Assembly: GCF_002994745.2 (NCBI RefSeq)
Contig: NC_037089.1
Span: 87,010,347 to 87,074,346 of the forward strand
Length of the DNA: 64,000 nt
Direction of reading: 5' to 3'
Source: Rosa chinensis
Taxonomy: Eukaryota > Streptophyta > Magnoliopsida > Rosales > Rosaceae
Shown here: piece by piece, positions 55,991-64,000 of the stretch
How the letters are laid out: every line of letters starts with the position of its first letter
Position numbering within the stretch: the stretch's first letter is position 1
Notes under the pieces: model-generated
Databases searched by the model: none
Told to the model about the DNA's origin: nothing
What the model saw: the letters and a program-made list of their open reading frames with translations, nothing else
Translations under genes and position numbers: made by a program

Positions 55991-56699
55991 CAGTTGATCA
56001 TCATCCTTCCAAGCGAAAAGCCTGGAAGAGGGTAGTAGTAGTTTTTACAAGAAAAGAAAAGAAACACAGAGCCGTTTCTGATGAAGGTGATGAAGAAAGC
56101 TTGAGCAGCAAGTAAGCTGTGGACAAAGAAATAAATAAGGTTTGTTTATGGAGTGGAATACTCGTCGCCACCATGGGACTAGTTTCCAAAGGGCTCTCTA
56201 CTGTTTCCTTTTCTTCATTATGTATTTGTTTGGGCATGTCATCATGTATATGATCTTTCTTTTTGTGTTTGTTTATGCATTCTGAGGTGGATATATATGT
56301 GTGAAATCTTAATTCCCAAATACTGATTGATCCTATAATACGTCAAATTTTGAGCAGTTATAGCTATTTCCACTTATGAGTATTATTCATTTAGCTTGGA
56401 CTCGCCTAGCTAATGCAATCCAGCTTGATCACTTTGTGTCCTAGGAAGGGGATTTTGTACTACATTTTTGCTTATGTACCGTGGTGTGAATAAATTAGTT
56501 TTCTGTGCACTTCCTTTCGCCAGATTTTACGAATTTTGGCTGGTAGTGAAGAGATGTTCTGATATAACCATTAGTCTCTGTTTTCGGGAATCCATAGTTG
56601 AAGTCAAAATCTTATGACTAGTAACTAATATGTTTCGACTTTTGATCAACCTACTGTACCTATCTGTTTCATGGTACCTACCAATTTGTATCACTGAGA
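55991..56699 (+). other. 3' flank of LHT pseudogene C
   Basis: Homologous to 18920-19649, with small indels. No gene. Confidence 0.6.
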
Positions 56700-56960
56700 C
56701 TTATAATGTTTGATGCTTGATCTCAAACCAAAAGCACAAAAACGCAAAGCTGGAGCAGCAGCATCTTGGGATATAAATGGAACAGCTACACAAAAGCCAA
56801 AGTCTCCACATGGATTAGTGTAACATCCAACTTTTAAAGTAGCTAACTCAAAAGAAGACTTTACCAGGAGAATGCAGCAACAGATATGAACTTTCCTCTC
56901 TCCATCTCATTTTCGTCTCGAGCAAGAAATAGAACATGTCCTTCACCTTGAGTGAATGTT
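56700..56960 (-). pseudogene. F-box pseudogene 7, C-terminal remnant (minus strand)
   Basis: The stretch matches 19650-19930 base for base apart from small changes, including aaagcacaaaaacgcaaagc and catggattagtgtaacatcc. On the minus strand it encodes the decayed end of the F-box family. About 25 bp coding for KSKTFKS are missing near 56855. The match to unit 1 ends at about 56940 (agaacatgt). It fixes the order of the ancestral unit: F-box, LHT, inverted F-box. Confidence 0.7.
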
Positions 56961-57305
56961 GCTGTAAGTTTTCAAGCACCAATTGCAAATGGATCAAATG
57001 TGCCTCCAATGAAGGACTGCCTCAAAAAAAAAGTTTTTCTTTGAACTAATTCTATTAAGGGCTCTGGAAATACGTACCGAGCAAGAAGGCACATTTTAAG
57101 TATCTATTTTTCCCTCACAAGGTGACCAAATTGTCATACCGAGTATCCGCCATCTGTCTCACCTACAACATTGGCGTTGGTTAATCAAAAATTACTCAAG
57201 AGGATTAGTACAAGACAGTGAAAAGTTTTATTGTACTTTTTTTTTTTTTTCCTGGTGGATAAAAAAAAAAGGGCAATTTGAAAAATTAGATGGCTTAATT
57301 AGATA
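56961..57305. other. Intergenic sequence, nothing firm
   Basis: Short minus-strand words such as GGTFDPFAIGA near 56985-57015 hint at a coding remnant, but no family could be assigned. A T-run and an A-run lie at about 57238-57270. Confidence 0.35.
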
Positions 57306-57309
57306 CCAC

Positions 57310-60300
57310 ATATACTAAAGGCAAACTACACTTTCCTGTTCATTCCGCAACAGACAAAATGAATGAATAGTGGAAAGACTTTTTTACCCTTCTGTGTTTC
57401 CCTGCGGCTATCTACTATCTAGGCCCTTTGGCGCCACGCGGTGCTGTCGTTCTTAAACTCCACAGAAACAGACGGAGAGAGAAGATGAAAGAGTATTGAG
57501 AGAGAGAGACGGTTTTGGATTGGGTTTGTTGATTGTCCGATTGTTTTGTTTGCTTAATGATTTGCATGTTCTCCTTTGGCTACGATTGCCCTGCATCTAA
57601 GGACTCTAGGCAACAGCAGCTCCGCAAGTTCGTGTCGTTGTTATGGGCAACATCAAAGACGGAGACTTTGCTTTCAGCTGGCTCATCAAGGTTTTTCTAT
57701 CCTCACCATTTGGATTATTACTTCAATTCTTTTCGGTGAGACATTTGATTTTGTTTTGGTTACTGAGAGAAATCAATGCTTTATTGCTTCCTGTGTTGAT
57801 CTTCACACTACTTCTATTATGGGAATCGACCCTGAAACCGACAATTTCTGTAGCCATGTTGTAAGAATCATCTGCCTCATAACTTTTATGAATAGTCGAT
57901 GAAACGTATTAAGAAATTAATTTTTGGATTCCATAGAGAAAAATGACTGTTTTCCTGTACAAGGTTCGTTAGATGTTTCCAAGCAGGTATTAGCAGGCTC
58001 ATATTATATTCACTTTCCGTTATAACCCTACAGCTAAGGTTTTGTTTGTAATCCGTGTTGAGGGGTAAGTGATTTTAGGATCGAATTAATGATTGAACTT
58101 AGGGAAGAGTGAGAAAGGATAGAGCTTTATATAGAATGGTAGAACATAATCAAGGAACAAGTATAGATTCATGAGGCTAAGCTTGGCAATAGGGTTATTA
58201 TGATTATTGAAGGCATTTTGTGGACTCTTACCTGAGGGTTATTATTATTATTATTAATATTTCTATGACAATTGGACCGACTATCCAATTTAAAAATGAG
58301 TCTTTCTGGTCTGTTCATTGATTTTAAAATCTATCACACTTTTACATTCTCTCAAAACAAAATATCAGCAGAATGTAATGTTCATGATAAACAGAATTAC
58401 ATTTCCCATGTTCTTATATGCAGTCATTTTATGGGGGAAGACCTCCAATCCCTTAAGTATGAAAGAGCTTCAGATTTGGAGCAGCAACTTAACTCTGAAG
58501 CACATAAGATCTAGAAAGGTACAAAAGTATGTTTAGATTGATTTTGTTATGCAGTTTTTGAATGCTTCCACATTGTTGTACGAAATGTCGATGTTTGCTG
58601 ATTTCTTTCTGACAAATTCTTATGTGTAAATGTCGGGGACTAGAATAATGGGATTGGGTTTATGCTTTCAGCCAGGGTGAGAGCATTCTATCATGGATTG
58701 GAGATGATTATGTTGTTATAGATTATAAGACTGCTGCTGCACTATTGATGTCATTATTATTAATATGAAGTTAAGCTAATGGGAGAGAAATTATTAGAGA
58801 GGCAGAGTATCTGCTGTGCGTCTTGGTAATTTATATCTGATGGTAAAGACTGAGAAGCAAATTCGTATTGAAAGACGGTATTAGACAATCAATATTAGTC
58901 GGTGAGTGCACACACACAAATAGGACTTATATCATGCTCATTAGTCAGAGCTCAGTCAATATATACCAACTTTTACATCAAAATCGGATAGTTGGTGTAT
59001 GCACACACACACAAATAAGGGGAGCTGAGGGTTGACGTCAGGCTGATAGAATGGCACAGCTTGGAAAAAATGGTTCACTCGCTGCAGCAAGGAGTTATGT
59101 AGAAAATAGGAAGAAAATCTTGGTTTCATTTAAATATGTATCTGCATTTTTGTTTTTGTGCTATGGTTTAATGTTTGTCATAAAAGGTTTGATCTTCTTC
59201 TTCCATATTGTAAATTTACATCAAAGATATTCCTTAAGCATGTTTGAATGGAAAATAATGAGTCCATGACTTCTTTTTCTTTTTGGTTACAAAATTTTCA
59301 GAATCATTTGATCAATTTGGATGAAAAGAAGTTTGGTATCAACCCCTAACAAAAATCGAAAGAGGTAACTTTCTATACTTACTGCTTTTACATACAAGTT
59401 GTATGTTTCCTACCTGGTATTGTGGATTACATTCAAAATCAACTCTTTTGTTTTGATTCTGTATGTGTGTCAATGAAAAAGACTGATTTACATGTTTTAG
59501 TTCGAAAACAAAAAATTCAATGACATGGTCTCTACGTTTCCCTTCTTTGCTTAGTGAGCTTTTGTTTTTCCAGCTAATTTCCCTTCATAGCTGAGTGAAC
59601 TTTTGTTTCGGTGATTTGTCTTTCCTGTTGATTTTTTAAAAACCAATAACCATGTATTGAGAGACTGCAAGAAATAGTAACAGTAAGATTAGAATCTATA
59701 AAGGACAACATAGAATGACATAAATGGCAAAAACAATACAGAGAGGGAAGTAAAAAGTAAACACTAACCTCAATTTGATTAACAATTAAGTTGAGAGATG
59801 TCAGCGCATCAAAATTTTTTATTGTTGACCATTTTCTATCATGAATTATAATCAAGTCTATTGAGAGTATGTTCATGGCAGTATCACAAATTATTTTTAC
59901 CATGAAATCATGATTAGCTTGCTATTCTACGTATTTAAGAGTGAGGTCAACATACAAACCATCCCAGAGAACATGACTGAGGTAGTGGAAGACTATTTTA
60001 TAAGCTAGTACCTCATAATGTTGTGTGACTACCTCCACACAAGCTGCAGGAGAGTGCTCAAACTTCTTCCCCAACCCATTCAAAAAGTCTGTCCCAAATT
60101 TGTTTCTCCTAAACTTCTAACTCACTCCGGATTCCTTGCAATGTGTTAACGTTTATGTGACAAAGCAACTGTGGTATTCCAACAGAATTATCCCCATTGA
60201 CTCTTGCAACCTGAGATTTCCTCTTCTCAGAAGTTGGCGATTTTCTTTGTTTTTGCCAAAGCCTTAGAACTTTGATTCCATAGTGCATCTGGTTAATGCA

Positions 60301-60355
60301 GGCATATATAGTGGGAACAAAAAGACCTGCAGCAAAGCGCGGGCTGCCTCACTAG
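57310..60355 (+). mobile_element. Putative Helitron A
   Basis: The 3' end is a GC-rich hairpin, gcagc/gctgc stem (60329-60333 with 60343-60347) around aaagcgcgg, then ctca and CTAG followed by T. That is the Helitron terminal pattern (hairpin then CTRR, insertion before T). The 5' end is not exact: a tatactaaag word at about 57311, then atgaatagtgg and ttttacccttc, resembles the start-like sequences after the next two 3' ends. No RepHel protein is present, so it is non-autonomous. Exon-like pieces lie inside, for example MGNIKDGDFAFSWLIK ending at a GT at 57691, and GKNGSLAAARSYVENRKKIL at about 59060. Their families are unknown to me. Confidence 0.5.
60329..60355 (+). other. Helitron-type 3' terminus (hairpin and CTAG)
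   Basis: The stem gcagc...gctgc with a 9-nt loop is followed by ctca and ctag, and then a T. The loop aaagcgcgg resembles the atcgcgcgg at the second terminus at 63364-63393. Confidence 0.6.
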
Positions 60356-63300
60356 TTGTACATTATACATACATCTAAAGTTGAACCCACTGTTCATAAG
60401 CGCCTGAAATGGAGTGACGCTTTTGCCCCTGCTTTGTTCCTTCAATTACAGGCAGCCATTTTTCTAGTGTCTTCATATTTGACAGCTGTTCACGGGAGAG
60501 TATGGTATTAGAAATTTAGAATAGAGAGCAGACGAGAGGACGAAGGCGATAGAAGATACTACAGTGTCGGATTAGAAAGAAGAAGAGGCGAAGTTGGTCT
60601 AACTACCGGATTCACCATTTTTTAGGGTTTTGAAAGGCTGAATATTGGAGGTATTGTGTTGTTGATTTTTTTGTGTTTTGGTTTTTATTGGGTTATTTGT
60701 TGTCGCTGGTTTTGAACTCAGATGGGTTTTCATGTTTTAGGGGTTTTGTTTGTGTTTGGGATCTGAGCAATTGATTGGAAGAGGTGCGTGCCAAGATTTT
60801 GATCGATTTTGGGAGGGAGCTTTCAGCAAAATAAGAGGTGTGTGTTTTGATTATTTTTCTTATTTCTTTTTTATCATCTACCTATCTTTTGATTTTACTG
60901 AAATTTACAGGAGATTGGCAATTGGGTGAAAGAAAAAAAAAGACAACTATAATATGATTTATGATAAAATCAACTGTTTGTAAACCATCGAGTAAATTGG
61001 AAGAAGAAGGGGCAAATTGATCATCCCAGGTACTTTTTCTGTGAATTGTTGCCCAGTATATGTCAGTTAAAACAAGTTGCCAGCTTTTGCTTATTTGAAA
61101 TACTATTTACCATATCTGATTACTCATGTTTATTTACGGGTGTTTATTGGGTTGCAGAATTTGGAGTTTGATGTGATTCAGTTTATAAGAGATGTAAGAT
61201 AAAAGCAAAGATTTTCTTTTCAGCTATTGGAATTATTGGGTTTTGATATGGGGAGGAAGGGGGTGAATTTGGGTGGTAGGTAAGAATGATTTTCTGGGTT
61301 TCAGCTATTTATGATCTTCTGAAAACTGGAGTTATGATTTTCTGGGTTCCTTTCTTTCTTTCTGCTGGGTTTTGGATCTTGGCTATTTGGCTATATATGT
61401 AATAGAGCTTGGTAGCTGAAAATATGTGCAGCTACTATTAGAAATATAATTAACTAATCAGTGTTTGCTCAATTTGACTTTCAAACCTTTGTTTTTTGTT
61501 TTTTTTTTCTTTTTGCTTTCACTTCTGTTTACAGCAAATTTGTGTTCAAGTTAGATTTGACATGGATTTAACCTCTAGATATGATATACTGCAGGGATTT
61601 CCATAAGCATATCAAAAGAGGCAGCTAATACAGTTCGAGAAGAATCTTAGAACTCAGAAAAGAGCACATCAGTTGATAGCAGAAAAGGTAACAGTAGCTA
61701 AACCAGTAGGAATGTATAAAACAGTGCTTACAGACTTAATGATATTACTATTCGCTGATATCTTTTTGCCATGTGCATACTATTTGGATCAATCTTTTAT
61801 TTTTTGGATCAATCCCAGCACAAACTATTTGCTTTTGTATTCGCTTAATTTCTGTTTTCGATGTAAATGTAGGTCATGCTTCTTATCAGAATTGGTCTAA
61901 TCTGTGGGATTTGGTCAATTTCAGTGGGTGGTTTTTTTTTTTTTTTTTTTTTGGGGTTTTGTCTTATTGCATGTGATTATGTGCAATTTGTTCTTAGTTT
62001 CTTTTAGTGTTGTTCGTGTTTTTAGTTAGCCTAGCATCTACCTATTAATAGTTTTATACTGTGCTAACAATTGAAAGTTGGAACCTTTTTAATTATTAAA
62101 TCAAATGAAAGTCATTCTGGTGTCTGTTATCTAATGTTCTTGGTTGGCATCAAATTTTTGGACAATTAGATTAGTTTGTTCCAAACAATTTTAGTGTTAT
62201 TTTGCTTTTTTTTTTTTAAACCACAAAAATCTTGGATCGGAAGTTGTAAACAATTCAAAGTTTGAAGGTTTTCAATCATTAAACAAAATAAAAGCTATTC
62301 TGATTATCATATTGTCTGCTATGTAAGCTTTTTGATCGCTATGCAATCTGAATTAAGCTATTAGAATGCATAGCTGGAAGCAAAAATGTATCAGAATTAA
62401 TTCTATGAATGACAAAGTTTCATAGTATTTAAATGAGGCTAATTAGACTAATAGCAGACAAATCTGCTTAGTTTCTTCACCTTTATGTTCTATATTATTG
62501 CCGTTTAATCACTGTTTTTTTCTTGAGAAAAAAAAGGGATGGATTTAGGTGGTAACTGTAAATGATTTTCTGAGGTTTCAAATTGTTATTATAGGGGTTA
62601 CATGTTTGTACGCTTTTGGTGTTCGGAGCATGGCAAGTAGGATTGCAAGAGTAAGGACAGTTTATCTTTTGGAATGGAGTTCGGTCATAGAACCAGTCTC
62701 TAACTGCCCCTGCAATTGTCTGCACATGAGTTTTTACAGAACCAATTAAAATTAGTGTATTTGCAAGCAGGAAGTAAAACCTATATATTTTTCTTTTGAA
62801 AGAGGGTGTTTGTGGTCTTTGTTACCATTTTGTTAAGGAGTGGAGAATTAGGCATTAACGAAGTCGCCTGCAATTCAGTTTGACAGTATAGATAGCAAGA
62901 GTCTGAACATTCGTCTCCTGCAATCTCGCTTTTCTGTCTTAATCACAACAATGAACAATACTGTGATTAAGAATCTTAGAGGAAATTTAAACCGTCTAAA
63001 GTGTATCAGACAATGATCCTCATCACCTACCAAATATAGAAATCATTTGATTACCGTTACACAAGTATTTAAATTGTGTCCTATCTTTATTCCATTTGGG
63101 GTCCTATTTGGGTTTCATTTTCATTTTCCTTTCTCTTTCTGGGAATCAAATAATGCAGTATGAAGCTAAGCTGCAAATTTCCTTTTAGGGCCTTCGGCTT
63201 TGATAGTGTGTATTAACTCCAAAAATTAACTATGTAGCTGTTTATGTACCATAAGATAATTCTATCCTACAAGTAGTTTTTTTTTTTGGGTAAATTGTGA

Positions 63301-63393
63301 GGATTTTTTTTATTCTGAATTCTATCCTACAGTTTGGACAAGGGAACATTCCAACTTTTTTGTGCCGCAGCATCGCGCGGCTGGGTTTTCTAG
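60356..63393 (+). mobile_element. Putative Helitron B
   Basis: It starts directly after the 3' terminus of Helitron A and ends with the hairpin gccgc/gcggc (63364-63368 with 63377-63381) and CTAG at 63390-63393. Its length, about 3.04 kb, is very close to that of A, yet the interiors are not obviously alike. The 5' part has gttcataag and cttttgcccct, as in the neighbours. Exon-like features include MGRKGVNLGG next to a gtaaga donor at about 61245-61285 and a related gatggatttaggtggtaac word at 62538. No helicase or Rep domain is seen. Confidence 0.5.
63364..63393 (+). other. Helitron-type 3' terminus (hairpin and CTAG)
   Basis: The stem gccgc...gcggc with an 8-nt loop precedes tgggtttt and ctag, followed by T. 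Confidence 0.6.
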
Positions 63394-64000
63394 TTATAAC
63401 TATACTAAAACTGAAACAGGAAAATGACAAGCAAAATGAATAGTGACTTGATGGTTTTGCCCCTACCCCTGTAATCAAATTACTTCCATTTGTCCCTGCC
63501 ACCTGTTAATCCGTTGAGCTACCACCGAATGCTTCACACGTCTTCCTTTCTCTGCTCCGCAGAAGCGGATAGAATGTGACAGGGGTACAGATTGTTTGCC
63601 TGGCAAAAAGAGAGACAGAGAGGTTGTTCCCTCAATAACATTGGTTTTACCCAGGTACAAGTACATCTGTTTTTCAGAGAATTTCTTCAAACTCATTCTG
63701 AAGCTTTGCATGTCACTAATTTTGGGTTTGGGTGGTGCATGCAGGTGTTGCTGAGATTGATATTGATTTTGGTGCATTTGGATTTTCAATCAGGATGAGA
63801 GCAGTATCGAAATTGTATGAGGTATGTTGATCCGGATAGTTGTTTTTCGTTTTCTGGGAATCTGTTTTGGTCTATCAGTTGTATTAAATTCTGGGTTAGA
63901 GAATTATTGGAGTATTGGAGGCTATAAACTCCTTAATCTCTGTTGTTTTCTGTTTCTCTTTTTTTGTTTAGTCTCTGTGTGTGGAGAAATGTTGTGAATT
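63394..64000 (+). mobile_element. Putative Helitron C, cut by the window end
   Basis: Directly after the second CTAG the sequence reads tataactatactaaaact, a typical plant Helitron-like beginning, then atgaatagtgac and ggttttgcccc. These words also occur near the proposed 5' ends of A and B. Exon-intron-like sequence follows (a gtatgttg donor at 63822). The 3' end lies beyond the window. Confidence 0.4.

Noticed and set aside
57533..57902. Overlapping frames, one membrane-like, as a host gene
   Set aside because: Three frames compete over the same DNA and none continues past the apparent GT donor with a recognised domain. Treated as possible captured exon sequence in a Helitron.

Overview
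The window is nuclear DNA from a eudicot plant. It has GT-AG introns, TATA-type promoters, many class I and class II transposable elements, long microsatellites and AT-rich intergenic sequence. F-box proteins of the At5g07610-like type beside an LHT1-type amino-acid transporter, and the style of the LTR elements, suggest a woody or rosaceous dicot. That placement is a guess. No tRNA, rRNA, CRISPR array or bacterial operon structure was seen.

The host genes form a decayed segmental-duplication array. Each unit was built from F-box genes (+), an LHT1-like transporter (+) and an F-box gene on the opposite strand. Unit 1 (about 4.3-33.2 kb) has an intact F-box gene (4959-6335), a broken F-box gene (7490-8640), an apparently intact 8-exon LHT1 gene (14563-18919) and a minus-strand F-box pseudogene split into two pieces 13 kb apart. 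Unit 2 (44.0-49.0 kb) has an F-box pseudogene and an LHT pseudogene. Unit 3 (52.1-57.0 kb) has an F-box gene with one apparent frameshift (52374-53764), a deleted F-box pseudogene fused to the 3' third of an LHT gene, and a minus-strand F-box remnant. A separate gene of unknown function (37579-40170) is cut by a solo LTR.

Most of the rest is mobile DNA. Comparing the paralogous units gives empty sites for two insertions and target-site duplications (TSDs) for many more. The most striking structure is at 19.65-33.2 kb: an F-box pseudogene is interrupted by a hAT-like element, which holds a degenerate Ty1/copia element, which holds a non-coding LTR element (LARD-like), whose 5' LTR holds another hAT element. 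Smaller nests are a LINE-like copy in the first bases of a MITE (8650-10196) and a hAT element 8 bp inside the end of a Mutator-like element (10370-12365).

Other elements are a 953-bp TIR element beside the LHT promoter, a LINE-like copy in LHT intron 1, an ORF1-only LINE (34293-35833), gypsy/chromovirus remnants broken by a hAT element that carries 524-bp tandem repeats (41466-43603), a RICESLEEPER-type hAT transposase remnant (about 50.0-51.26 kb), and what look like head-to-tail Helitrons from about 57.3 kb to the window end.

All coordinates, alignments and difference counts were made by eye, without database searches. Only one F-box gene and one LHT gene look functional.
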